A stretch of DNA of 64,000 bases from Candidatus Hydrogenedentota bacterium (GTDB lineage Bacteria > Hydrogenedentota > Hydrogenedentia > Hydrogenedentales > JAEUWI01). Made by a program: the position numbers and the translations under genes. Below, in pieces: positions 9,422 to 22,211 of this stretch; within the stretch, counting starts at the first letter, position 1, and each line of letters begins with the position of its first letter. The notes beneath the pieces are model-generated. The model ran no database searches. It was given only the letters and a program-made list of their open reading frames with translations, and had not been told where the DNA came from. Location of the stretch: positions 62,001 through 126,000 of the forward strand of contig JACPGE010000122.1 of NCBI GenBank assembly GCA_016182605.1. Reading direction: 5' to 3'.

Positions 9422-9538
9422 TCAGCGCGATGCGGGAGCCACCGCCCCTTCCGAGGCGCTTGTTTCGCGCTCCAGCGCGCCCATTTGCTCCGGCACCAGC
9501 TTCCTGCGCTGCTCGATCCCGGCAAAAATAGAACGCAT
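9422..9538 (-). CDS. Possible 38-aa small protein
   Basis: ATG at 9538 (minus strand) preceded by AAAGGAGAG; MRSIFAGIEQRRKLVPEQMGALERETSASEGAVAPASR. Confidence 0.35.
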   Translation of the reverse strand: MRSIFAGIEQRRKLVPEQMGALERETSASEGAVAPASR

Positions 9539-9939
9539 CGGCGACTCTCCTTTCTCTCTGTACACGAGCCCGCGCATTCCCGCAAGCTTCAATCGTAGAT
9601 ATAACCTGCAATTTTGTGGCAAAAAAACAATAAAAAGACAAAAACCACATCGATACGCAGCCCCACAGTCCGGTATGGAATGGACAAAACGAGGAGTAAA
9701 CGCCATCATCGTCCTCAGATGCGCCACACAATCCTCAAAATTCACCGCCTACTGGGGCAACCGCGCAGCATAATTCCCACTTTGCTGACGCAGGCCCCCA
9801 GGATCGCGGCGTCCCGGATCGGAAGCGTGTGCGCGGGTCCGCCGCTTTGTTATACTGGGCGCGCCCGGGCCGGGCAACCGCGGGGAAACAACAAACAGAC
9901 GGCGCGTCCATATCGCGCCTCGTGAATAGCGGCAGGTTC

Positions 9940-11004
9940 ATGCAAGTCGGAGTAGTGACAACACGGGCGCTCGGCCTGACGGAAACGGGCCAGGAAACTT
10001 CCTGGCTGCGAACCCTCCTGGAGGTGTGTACCCGCCTCCAGCAGACCACAACCTTCCGCGTCTATTGCGCACCGGAAGAAGAAGCCCTCTTTGGACGGTG
10101 GAGCCCCCGCGTCATCGCGGACGAGGCGCCCGCGGGTTTCCAGAAATGGTTTGGACGGAACGCGCCCGCCTGGCAGTCCCATCTTGCCGAAGATAGAGTG
10201 CAGGTGGCCATGATTCCCTTCGCGGCGCCCTATCCCCTGCCCTGCCCGGCCGTGCGCTATGCCCTTCAGCTCAGCGATTGGGAAGATCCCCAGCAGGCGA
10301 AGGCGGGCGGCCCCGTCGCGGCCAAACGCGCCCTCCAAAAGGCCATGCCCCAAACCCATCGTGTGATTGTCACGTCCAAATATCTGCAACAGCGCCTGCT
10401 GGAACTCTTCGAAGTGCCGCTCGAAAAAATCCGAGTCGCCCCCGCGGGCACCGACCCCCTCCTGGAAAAAGAACAGGGCACCTTCATCGAGCCGCCCTAT
10501 CTCGTGTGCTATTGCGATGCGGCCTCGTGCGGCACGCTCGTCAAGATGGTGCCGAAAATCTGGGAACGCTTTCAGGACATCCTGCAATCCATCGTCATTA
10601 CCGGGCCCGGCGCGCCAGACGAGCCCGCGCACTGGGGTGAACATGTGCTGCGCGTCGAGTCCATCCCCCTCTTGCAGCGCGCGGGACTCTACCGCGCAGG
10701 AACCTGCTTCTTCTATCCGCACCGCTACGATGGCGCCTGTGTGCCCAGTGTGGAAGCCATGCGCGCGGGCGTGCCGGTCCTCTCCCCCGTCTCCGGCGCC
10801 GCGCGCGAATTGCTGGGCGATGCCCCCCTCTTCTACAACCCCGACAGCAAAGACTCGCTCTTCCAGAATCTGCGCCGTGTATTTCAGGAGCCTGCCAAGG
10901 AGCGTGCCCGCCGCGTGGAGTTGGGCCGCCAACTGGCGCGCGCCAAATCCTGGGACCAGTGTGCCTGGGAAGTCCTGAGCACCTTCAAGGTTTCCGGCAA
11001 TTGA
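9940..11004 (+). CDS. Glycosyltransferase, GT4/group 1-like
   Basis: MQVGVVTTRALGLTETGQ start; C-terminal PHRYDGACVPSVEAMRAGVPVLSPVSGAARELLGDAPLFYNP. Confidence 0.75.
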   Translation: MQVGVVTTRALGLTETGQETSWLRTLLEVCTRLQQTTTFRVYCAPEEEALFGRWSPRVIADEAPAGFQKWFGRNAPAWQSHLAEDRVQVAMIPFAAPYPLPCPAVRYALQLSDWEDPQQAKAGGPVAAKRALQKAMPQTHRVIVTSKYLQQRLLELFEVPLEKIRVAPAGTDPLLEKEQGTFIEPPYLVCYCDAASCGTLVKMVPKIWERFQDILQSIVITGPGAPDEPAHWGEHVLRVESIPLLQRAGLYRAGTCFFYPHRYDGACVPSVEAMRAGVPVLSPVSGAARELLGDAPLFYNPDSKDSLFQNLRRVFQEPAKERARRVELGRQLARAKSWDQCAWEVLSTFKVSGN

Positions 11005-11095
11005 TACCGGCCTTGTAACACTTCGCACTTTGGGCCATACTATGGGTGGCGCACACCGCGCCACTTGATATGTGCATAATGAAAAGGAAGTGACC

Positions 11096-11656
11096 ATGGT
11101 GAAAACCATCTCCCGGCGCCTCATGATCGCGTTTGTGTGCGTGAGTGCCCTCCTCGGCGGCATCGGCTGCAACAATATTGCCCTGCCCCCCGTATTGGTC
11201 GATCTTCCCCTGGGCGGCAGCCTGAGCATCCCCGGCTCCAGCAACACCTCGCTGGTCGGCGTATTCTGTAACCTCTTGACGGAAGCCCAGTTGGATCAAT
11301 TGCTCATCGACGCGGGACTCCAGACCGTCGCCGATTTGGTGGACCTCGACCGGGTGGTGCTCGACGAACTCGAATTCACTGCCGCAGTGGGCGCGGGCGA
11401 TTTCAGCGGCTTCACCCGCGCTGATTTTTCCATTATTGTCGGCGTGGAAACCATTGTCGTCGGCTCGGTCATCAATCCCGCAGGTCTGGGCAACAGCTTT
11501 ACCATCGTCCCAAACAATGAAATCGACCTGCTCACCATCCTCGAAGATGGGGCATGTGGCGGCGGCCGCCTCGTGCTCACGGGCACCGCGCCGGCAACCG
11601 CCCTGAACTACAGCCTCACCGCGCACTTGGCGGTCTATACCAGACTCAATCTCTAG
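11096..11656 (+). CDS. Hypothetical lipoprotein
   Basis: Signal peptide with lipobox-like LLGGIGC; SD-like aaggaag upstream of ATG 11096. Confidence 0.5.
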   Translation: MVKTISRRLMIAFVCVSALLGGIGCNNIALPPVLVDLPLGGSLSIPGSSNTSLVGVFCNLLTEAQLDQLLIDAGLQTVADLVDLDRVVLDELEFTAAVGAGDFSGFTRADFSIIVGVETIVVGSVINPAGLGNSFTIVPNNEIDLLTILEDGACGGGRLVLTGTAPATALNYSLTAHLAVYTRLNL

Positions 11657-11865
11657 CCCGCATATTTCACCACTTTGCGACCTCCGGATCGCATTCGGAT
11701 TGGCAACGTGGTGAAATATGCTCCGCGTGACGTCGATGCTGGCGTTCACTGGGCAGGCTAAATCACGGGCTGTCTGTTATTTCCGGATCCAAGGTTTGGG
11801 CAACAACAAGTGTGAGTGAGAGTTATAGCTCCGTCGGCTGGAGCCCGTGATTTATCCGGGCTAGG
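11654..11865 (+). repeat. Dispersed MITE-like repeat, copy B (full length, ~210 bp, two hairpin modules)
   Basis: Imperfect terminal inverted repeats TAGCCCGCATATTTCACCAC ... CCCGTGATTTATCCGGGCTA; inner GTGGTGAAATATGC and GGCTAAATCACGGG. Confidence 0.85.
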
Positions 11866-11883
11866 AATCACGGCAACAGCCCG

Positions 11884-11917
11884 AAGGGACTGCCCCGCGG
11901 AAGCCGGGCAGTCCCTT
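11884..11917 (+). terminator. Strong hairpin terminator-like structure
   Basis: AAGGGACTGCCC / GGGCAGTCCCTT perfect 12-bp stem followed by CTATTT. Confidence 0.55.
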
Positions 11918-11970
11918 CTATTTGCCGCGCGCCGTTTGCATCCACCCGCGCACCGCCAGTACCATCGCGG

Positions 11971-13419
11971 GTGATGGATACTTCCCCCTCCCACGGCATG
12001 CGCGATCTCCGCTGGCTTCTGGTACTGGCGGCGGCCTTCCGTACCCTCTTCTGGCTCGCCATGCCCCGCGTGCTCGATTCTGCCGACGCCATCCATTACG
12101 TGGAGAACGCGCAGCATTTCGCCGATCTGAATCTTGCGTTTGTGGATCCCAAGATTCCCCCACTCTATCCCCTGCTCGGTGCGCACCTGCATCTGCTGGT
12201 ACCTGACCTGGAGTTCGCCCTGCGGCTCGTCTCTTTCTTCTGCTCCATACTGACCGTCGTGCCCGTATATGCCATCGCACTCAGGCTGCACGGCCGGCGC
12301 ACCGCCACCCTCGCCGCGCTCACTGTCATCGTGTGGCCCTGGCTCGCCGACTACGGCAGCCGCGTCTCCACGGAGGCCACCGCCGTGCTGCTGTGGCTCT
12401 GCGCCGTCTGGGGACTGCTCGCTGCACTGGAGGGCAAGAAAGGCGCGGCGTGGTGCAGCGCACTGGCCTTCTCCGGTCTGTACCTCTGCCGCGCGGAGGG
12501 GCTCTTTATCTTCCTCTTCGCTTTCCCCGTAGTGCTTGTGGCGGCACGCCTCACGATGCAATCCGTCTGGCGCCTGGCCACGCCGTACGCCGTCCTGCTC
12601 GTGCTCACATCGGCACCCTACATGCTCTACAACCGCGCCCTCGCTGGCGCAGCCACGGCCAACTACCGAGTGGGATTCATTCTGGAGGAGTTCGATCTCC
12701 TCCGCTTTGCGGACACGGCCTACAAAACCCTCTTCGAAGTCCTGCCCATCATGCTGGGGCCCATCCTCTTGCTCTTTCTCGGCGTGGGCCTACTGCAAAG
12801 CCTCGTCGAACGCCGCGCGCCCATGCCCACAGCCATCGTGCTTGCCTTCGCCGCCGCCCAGTGGTTCGTCAGCCTCTTCGTCCTCTCTCCCGCGCCACGC
12901 TACCTCATGGCGCCCCTCCTCGTGCTCATGCTGTGGTCCGCCGCAGGCATCGAGCAAACCCGCGCGGCCCTCACATTGCTCACTACCCGCCGCTGGATTC
13001 CCTACGCGCCCCACGCCCTGCTTCTCGGTGTCATGCTGGCCTACGGCCTCGTGACCGTGGGCGCGGAACACCTCGGCCGCCAGCCCCGCGAACCGCGGGA
13101 GTATAAAGCCGCGGGGGAATGGATGCGCGAAAACCTGGAACCGGGACTCCTCTTCAGCCGCAAACCGCAGGTGGGCTACTACGCCGGCATGCACAGCACG
13201 GGCCCCGCCGACAACGACACCCTCGACACCGCACTGCAACGCGCCGCAGCGGCCAACGCACGCTACGTGGTCGTGGACGAACGCTACGCGCCCCCGTCCT
13301 TGCGCGCGTTGCTCGATCCCGCCGCCGCGCCGGATTCGCTGGAACATCTCAAGACCTTCGACGACTACCCCGCGAGCCGGGTCGTGGTCTACCGGCTACG
13401 TCCGGTATTGCCGCAGTGA
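11971..13419 (+). CDS. Integral membrane glycosyltransferase, GT39/ArnT-like
   Basis: Multi-TM protein; N-terminal ...ADAIHYVENAQHFADL...PPLYPLLGAHLH architecture typical of GT-C enzymes. Confidence 0.7.
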   Translation: MMDTSPSHGMRDLRWLLVLAAAFRTLFWLAMPRVLDSADAIHYVENAQHFADLNLAFVDPKIPPLYPLLGAHLHLLVPDLEFALRLVSFFCSILTVVPVYAIALRLHGRRTATLAALTVIVWPWLADYGSRVSTEATAVLLWLCAVWGLLAALEGKKGAAWCSALAFSGLYLCRAEGLFIFLFAFPVVLVAARLTMQSVWRLATPYAVLLVLTSAPYMLYNRALAGAATANYRVGFILEEFDLLRFADTAYKTLFEVLPIMLGPILLLFLGVGLLQSLVERRAPMPTAIVLAFAAAQWFVSLFVLSPAPRYLMAPLLVLMLWSAAGIEQTRAALTLLTTRRWIPYAPHALLLGVMLAYGLVTVGAEHLGRQPREPREYKAAGEWMRENLEPGLLFSRKPQVGYYAGMHSTGPADNDTLDTALQRAAAANARYVVVDERYAPPSLRALLDPAAAPDSLEHLKTFDDYPASRVVVYRLRPVLPQ

Positions 13420-14249
13420 TGCAAACGCTTGCCGTGCATTGCGGCGGCGTGGGCGATTTTATCCTGAGCCTGCCCGCACTGGAACACCTCGCGCAATCGG
13501 GCGCACTCGACCTGCTGGGTTACCCCGAGCGCTTGGAACTGGCGGTAGCAGCGGGCGAGGCGCGCAGCGCGACCCACGTGGACCGCGTGGACTTCCACAC
13601 CGCCTTCACGTCGCCTTCACCGGCGCTGCGCAACTTCCTGCAAACCTACGAACGCATTGTCGTCTGGATGAGCGATGACGATGGCACACTCGCCGCAGGA
13701 TTGCGAAGCGCATTCAATGGCGAAGTACACGTCTTTCCGGGCCTCCCGCCCGACGACTGGACCGGCCACGCCTGCGACTACGTCAGCCATTGCGTGGGCC
13801 GTGCCCCCGGGGCGATTCCCGCAATCTCCCTCCCGGCGGCAAAATACTCGCACGACGTGCTCGTTCACCCCGGCAGTGGCAGCAAGAAAAAGAACTGGCC
13901 CCTCGAAAACTTCGTATCGCTCACGCAAAAACTTCGTGAACATGGGCACGAGGTCACGTGGATCCTCGGGCCCGCCGAAGAGGCCATGGGCGGCCCGCCA
14001 GAAATCAAGATCCTGTCTGCAATCAGTCTCGTCACGCTGGGACAACACCTGCACGGCGCGCGCCTCTACCTCGGCAACGACAGCGGCATCACCCACCTCG
14101 CCGCCGCCGTGGGCTGTTCCACAATCGCCCTCTTCGGCCCCACCGATCCTGCACGCTGGGCGCCGCGCGGGGATCGCGTGCAGGTGCTGCAACACCCCGC
14201 TGTGGACGAAGTCTTGCACATCGCAAGGACGACGCTGCAAGACCCCTGA
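13419..14249 (+). CDS. Glycosyltransferase family 9 (heptosyltransferase-like)
   Basis: HPGSGSKKKNWPLENFVSLTQKL, GNDSGITHLAAAVGCSTIALFGPTDPARWAPRG; start overlaps upstream stop (TGATG). Confidence 0.85.
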   Translation: MQTLAVHCGGVGDFILSLPALEHLAQSGALDLLGYPERLELAVAAGEARSATHVDRVDFHTAFTSPSPALRNFLQTYERIVVWMSDDDGTLAAGLRSAFNGEVHVFPGLPPDDWTGHACDYVSHCVGRAPGAIPAISLPAAKYSHDVLVHPGSGSKKKNWPLENFVSLTQKLREHGHEVTWILGPAEEAMGGPPEIKILSAISLVTLGQHLHGARLYLGNDSGITHLAAAVGCSTIALFGPTDPARWAPRGDRVQVLQHPAVDEVLHIARTTLQDP

Positions 14250-14340
14250 TGCGACGCTGTCACGAATGGCGCCAGGCAACCGGCATAGCGCGAACCCAGC
14301 CACGACTCGCCAGGAGCATTCGAAAAGCACTCGAAATATG

Positions 14341-14521
14341 GAGTGCTGGCAGCTTGCTGCCGCTTTTCCCAGCAAGCTCGCTTGTAACGTATCCAGTCAT
14401 TTGGGCAATAGGAGGCAGCAAAGCACCTCTTTTGGGGCCACCGACATATTGATTGTAGTGTGTATCAATACGACGGCAGCAAGCTGCCTGATTGAAAGCG
14501 GTAGCAAGCTACCGGCACTCC
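14341..14521. repeat. ~180-bp element with imperfect terminal inverted repeats and internal AGCAAGCT palindromes
   Basis: GAGTGCTGGCAGCTTGCTGCCGCTTTTC vs reverse complement of GAAAGCGGTAGCAAGCTACCGGCACTCC; internal GGCAGCAAGCTGCC. Confidence 0.65.
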
Positions 14522-14574
14522 CAAAACGGGCTGACACCCTACTGAAGGCCGAACACTCGTGCCATTCGAAGCAA

Positions 14575-15849
14575 TCACCCGCGCTGCAAGACCGCGCCGG
14601 CGTGGGCAGGATCGGGCGTGACAGCGGGTGTGGCGGGGAACTGCTCGACGATATCGCCGATCTCTACCATCGCGCCGTGCTGTTCGCTGGATTCGTAAGC
14701 CGCCAGCAGCACGGCGAGCGTGTCCCACGCGAGGAGCATGGAGGATTGGGGCACGCGTGCGGCATCCAGGGCACAATCGACGGCGTCGTCAATCTCATTC
14801 ACATAGCCGTGGGCATGAAATTGCGAGGGCCGTGGAAAGGATGTGCCCTGGGCCGTGGGGAGTTTCTCCCGCAGGAGGAGGTTCCCGACCACCGCGCCCT
14901 CGGGCAGGAAGAGTTCGTTTTCGTTGTTCGGGTTGGCGCGCACGTGGTACTGGCCGAAATCCGCGATCACCTCAAAGGTGTTGAGAATGCCGCTGATGTT
15001 GAGATCGTGCCCGGTGAGTTCTGCAATGGTCTCGTCCTCGAAGACCACGGTCATCTTCCCAAAATCGTCCACCTGTTGCATGACGCGGAAGTGCTCCGCA
15101 GCGCTGGCGGGCTGGTGCTTGAGGATCTGGCGTGTCATGCCATAGACCGCCTTCGGCCGGATGGGTTTTCCCTGGAGCAGCAAGCCCTCGATCTGTTTCA
15201 GGTACAGCGCCGGACCGAGGGGATGACATGCCTTGTTGAAGAGCGCGCCGCCGCCGGATTTCTCCGGCGAGTCGTAGGCCGGCGCATGGGACCCCTGATG
15301 CGCGCACACGCCCTGCTGCACCAGCACTTTGCCCTTTCCAACGCTCTTCGCCGCGGCAATCAGTTCAACGATGGCCTTCACCCCGTCGAGATACACGAAA
15401 TTCTCCGCGTAGAGCAGCTTCGCGCCGTACTCATGCACCGTGTCGAAGACCCGCTTCAGCGCGGCCATCGATTCATACTTGCGCGTGGCGGCATCGGCCG
15501 TGCGGTTCTGGCGGTACCCCGGCCAGATGATGGGCGGCTTCTCCAGCAGGATCACCTTGACCCCGCACTGGGCCGCCTCTTCGACGTATTGGCCATGCAC
15601 GTAGTTCGCGCAGGCAATACAATCGATCTCGGGGTGCACGGCTTCGAGCATCTGGGCGTGGGAGGCGAAGGCGCGGTGCACGCCATGGCGCGCCGCGAAG
15701 CGCTCCGCATTGCCCAAATTGCCGGAGGTCACGCCCGCAAGCCGGATGTCTACCCCGTTCTTGTGGGGGATCATGCGGAAGACCTGCGCCGTGAAGTCGC
15801 CGGCGAATCCAGTGCCACTGATGCACACGCGAAGATGACGGGTCTGCAT
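14575..15849 (-). CDS. Gfo/Idh/MocA-family NAD(P)-dependent oxidoreductase
   Basis: MQTRHLRVCISGTGFAGDFTAQVFRMIPHKNGVDIRLAGVTSGN; EKPPIIWPG; Rossmann fold start. Confidence 0.75.
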   Translation of the reverse strand: MQTRHLRVCISGTGFAGDFTAQVFRMIPHKNGVDIRLAGVTSGNLGNAERFAARHGVHRAFASHAQMLEAVHPEIDCIACANYVHGQYVEEAAQCGVKVILLEKPPIIWPGYRQNRTADAATRKYESMAALKRVFDTVHEYGAKLLYAENFVYLDGVKAIVELIAAAKSVGKGKVLVQQGVCAHQGSHAPAYDSPEKSGGGALFNKACHPLGPALYLKQIEGLLLQGKPIRPKAVYGMTRQILKHQPASAAEHFRVMQQVDDFGKMTVVFEDETIAELTGHDLNISGILNTFEVIADFGQYHVRANPNNENELFLPEGAVVGNLLLREKLPTAQGTSFPRPSQFHAHGYVNEIDDAVDCALDAARVPQSSMLLAWDTLAVLLAAYESSEQHGAMVEIGDIVEQFPATPAVTPDPAHAGAVLQRG

Positions 15850-16440
15850 GACGCGCTTGTCCTTTAGGTTAACCCGGTAAACCGCGGGCTCCAATTTTTG
15901 TCCCATAACACCTTTTCCCGCATATCATTGCCACAACGTGCACTGCGGAATTCCCAGACAGCCCGTAAATCGCGCCGCCCGGCAAGCAGCGTGCTACCAT
16001 CAGGCACGCCGCCAAAGCAAGCCTTCGCTCGATGCGGCGGCTGGAAAAGATGCCGCTGACGCAGCAACAAACGAGCAATGCCCGTATCATCGGAGAGAGG
16101 TATTGGACACTGTCCAAACCCCGGTAGCTTGACCCGGAAATGACCCGTGGGCACAATATCCACCGCCTGGATCGAAAAATGCGCCCAATCCTCTTTCAGG
16201 AACCCAATCCCGAAGGCCCGGTGGCTGCAGCAACGGTTGATTGCGGCCGGCGGGCATACATCGCGCTCATGAGCGCAGCATACCAAAAATCACAGGCATT
16301 GTCAATACTTTTATATTTTAGTAAATTGCAGATCTGGAAATCCGGCAAACTGCCGGCCCCTCACGGATCGCGGCCTCTGCGCAGGCAGCCCGAATTCCAT
16401 TGGAGCCGCAGCGCTCGCGAGCAAATCGCAAAAGCCATAA

Positions 16441-19682
<3,242 letters not shown>

Positions 19683-19690
19683 GATTCCCC

Positions 19691-20473
19691 ATGCCCGAAG
19701 CCCTTCCAACCGATTCCATCATCGAAGTGCAGGGCCTGGTAACCCATTACGGGGATACCAAGGTCCTGGATGACGTTTCCTTCTCCGTGAAGCGCGGCGA
19801 GATCTTCGTGATCATCGGCGGCAGCGGCTGCGGAAAATCGACCCTCCTCAAGCACATGTGCGGGCTCATCCGCCCCACCGCGGGAGCCATCCTCTATCAG
19901 GGCGAAGATGTCGCCCAGATGGACGAAACCCAGTTGGGCGTCATGCAGCGCACCATCGGCATTGCCTTTCAGTCCTCCGGGCTCTTCAACTCCATGACCG
20001 TCGGCGACAACGTGGCCATGCCCCTGCGCGAATACGGCGACATGGACGAACAGCTCATCGACGCCATCGTGCGCATGAAGCTCGGCCTGGTCGGGCTCGG
20101 CGACGCCCAGTACAAAATGCCCAGCGAACTGTCCGGCGGCATGCGCAAGCGGGCGGGCCTGGCCCGGGCCATCGCGCTCGACCCGCCCCTGGTCTACTTC
20201 GACGAACCCTCCGCCGGCCTGGACCCCATTATGGCCTCCGGCCTGGACGCGCTGATCCTCGCCCTCCGGAAACTGCTGGGGCTCAGTTTCGTCATCGTCA
20301 CCCACGAGCTGGATTCCATCCGCGTGATCGCCGACACCGTGCTCATGCTGGATTTGGGCAAGATCATTTTTCTGGGGCCCCTCGAAGAGGCCGAAAAATC
20401 CCAGGTGGAACGGGTGAAGCAGTTCTTCGAACGCAGGCCGGACGAGTTCATTGCGCAACGCAATATTGTATAG
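19691..20473 (+). CDS. ABC transporter ATP-binding protein (MlaF-like)
   Basis: Walker A GGSGCGKSTLLKH; signature LSGGMRKRAGLARAIALDPPLVYFDEPSAGLDP. Confidence 0.92.
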   Translation: MPEALPTDSIIEVQGLVTHYGDTKVLDDVSFSVKRGEIFVIIGGSGCGKSTLLKHMCGLIRPTAGAILYQGEDVAQMDETQLGVMQRTIGIAFQSSGLFNSMTVGDNVAMPLREYGDMDEQLIDAIVRMKLGLVGLGDAQYKMPSELSGGMRKRAGLARAIALDPPLVYFDEPSAGLDPIMASGLDALILALRKLLGLSFVIVTHELDSIRVIADTVLMLDLGKIIFLGPLEEAEKSQVERVKQFFERRPDEFIAQRNIV

Positions 20474-20519
20474 TAGGGAACACGCCGTGGATCCCTCATC
20501 ACGGGAAAAGGAATAGCGT

Positions 20520-21527
20520 TTGGCTACCAAGACACAGCGCGTAAAAGTGGGCCTCTTCCTCCTCATTTGCGGCGGACTCATGGCCGCCGTGATCCTGCTC
20601 TTGCGCGGTTACTATAACGAGCAGGGCGTCTCGTACGCCCTCGAATTCGAAGAGTCCATCAGCGGGCTCTACGAGGGCGGTATTGTGACCTACCTCGGCG
20701 TGCCGGTCGGAAAAGTGCGCGAGATCTTCGTCACCAACACAAACAAACCGCACGTAAACATCGTGATCGACCCTCTAAAGGTCCAGCTATACGAAGGCGT
20801 CGAGGCGCAGTTGGTGATCTACAGCTTCGCCGCGGGAACCATGTCCATCTCCCTCGAAGGCGGCCACCCCATCTCCGGCGAACTGCCCCCAGGCAGTCTG
20901 ATTCCCGTGAAGAAATCCATTCTCGGCTCCCTGAGCAGCGACATTGAGGTGCTCATCGACAACATGTCGGGCATTCTGGAGTCCATCGACAAGGGACTCG
21001 TGGACTTCGAGCCGGGAACCCTCACCAAGATCATCGACGAGTCCTATGACCTCGTGAAGAAGGTCAATACCGCCGTGGACGATGGCAAGGACCTGATGGC
21101 CAAGGGCACCGACTTCATCGACGAAGCCAGCGCCACCATTACGGACCTGCGCACCGACGTCAAGGAAGTGCTCGACGAGTTTGTGGAACTGAGTGAAGAA
21201 TTGAAGCCCGCCATTCAGGACACGCGCAAACTCCTCGCCTCCTCCACGGAAAAAATCGACCAGCTTGACCTGCAGGAAATGCAGGCCAACCTGAGCAAGG
21301 TCCTGGAAAACGTCGCCACACTCTCGGACAAACTCCGTGAAACCGTCGATGGACTGGACGACACCACCGCCAGCATCCTCCACGAAACGGACAACCTGGA
21401 ATTCACGGTCCGCGCCCTGTCGCAGGATCTGCAATCCACCCTCAGCAATGCCTCGCGTTTACTGGAACAGCTTAATCGTGACCCCTCCGCCCTTGTTCGC
21501 GGGCAGGGTGAGGTCCAGGAGAAATAG
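20520..21527 (+). CDS. MlaD/MCE-domain lipid-binding protein (TTG start)
   Basis: N-terminal TM and MCE-like SYALEFEESISGLYEGGIVTYLGVPVGKVREI; long coiled-coil C-terminus. Confidence 0.85.
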   Translation: MATKTQRVKVGLFLLICGGLMAAVILLLRGYYNEQGVSYALEFEESISGLYEGGIVTYLGVPVGKVREIFVTNTNKPHVNIVIDPLKVQLYEGVEAQLVIYSFAAGTMSISLEGGHPISGELPPGSLIPVKKSILGSLSSDIEVLIDNMSGILESIDKGLVDFEPGTLTKIIDESYDLVKKVNTAVDDGKDLMAKGTDFIDEASATITDLRTDVKEVLDEFVELSEELKPAIQDTRKLLASSTEKIDQLDLQEMQANLSKVLENVATLSDKLRETVDGLDDTTASILHETDNLEFTVRALSQDLQSTLSNASRLLEQLNRDPSALVRGQGEVQEK

Positions 21528-22163
21528 ATGAAACGCCTCACACTCTTGGTCCTGCTGACTGCGGCCGGCTGCCTCTCGCCCCGGGAAATCACCCCGGTCC
21601 ACCGCTACCTCCTGCAACCTGCGGTCTCGGTGCAAGCCGTCTCCACTTCTCCCAAGACCCTCGGCGTGCGCCCCCTGGAAATTGCCGCCTCCTATGACAC
21701 CACGCTGGCCCATGCCGATTCCAGCCTCCACCTGGCCTATTGGCCCAACGAGGAGTGGGCCGAGCGACCGGCGGTCGCCCTCACCCGCCTGCTGCAAGAT
21801 GCGATCGGCGCCACCAAGGCCTTCCAGGATTCGGGCAACGCCGCGGTTATGGCGCGCCCGGACTATTACCTCACGGGGACCATCCGGAAATTCCACGCGC
21901 GCCAGATGGAATCGGGTCAGGTGGCGGAGATTGAGGTGCTCCTCGAAGTGCGTGAAGCGCGCGGCGCCGCAAGACTGTGGGACGCCCTGCTGCACGAAGA
22001 AGTGCCCATGGACGATTTCACCCCGGCCGCGCTGGCAAGCGCGATGAATCAGGCCCTCGCAAGCGTCGCAAGCAAGGCAGCCAACGGCCTGGCGGAAGCC
22101 GCACAATCCATTCCCGCGGCTGCAACACCGGTGCCCACAATCGATCCGGCATCACAACCCTGA
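21528..22163 (+). CDS. ABC-type transport auxiliary lipoprotein (PqiC-like)
   Basis: Lipobox LLTAAGC; LGVRPLEIAASYDTT...YWPNEEWAERPAVALTRLLQDA; end of Mla-like operon. Confidence 0.75.
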   Translation: MKRLTLLVLLTAAGCLSPREITPVHRYLLQPAVSVQAVSTSPKTLGVRPLEIAASYDTTLAHADSSLHLAYWPNEEWAERPAVALTRLLQDAIGATKAFQDSGNAAVMARPDYYLTGTIRKFHARQMESGQVAEIEVLLEVREARGAARLWDALLHEEVPMDDFTPAALASAMNQALASVASKAANGLAEAAQSIPAAATPVPTIDPASQP

Positions 22164-22211
22164 TCGCAGGCACAGACTCGCGCCACGGGTACGCTCCGCA
22201 AGCGTGCCGCG

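Noticed and set aside
13675-15867. 730-aa plus-strand ORF
   Set aside because: Overlaps the GT9 gene and lies antisense to the Gfo/Idh oxidoreductase; composition shows a shadow ORF of high-GC coding DNA.
15864-16286. 140-aa minus-strand ORF upstream of the Gfo/Idh gene
   Set aside because: No motif, poor codon character and overlapping ORFs in several frames; likely intergenic.
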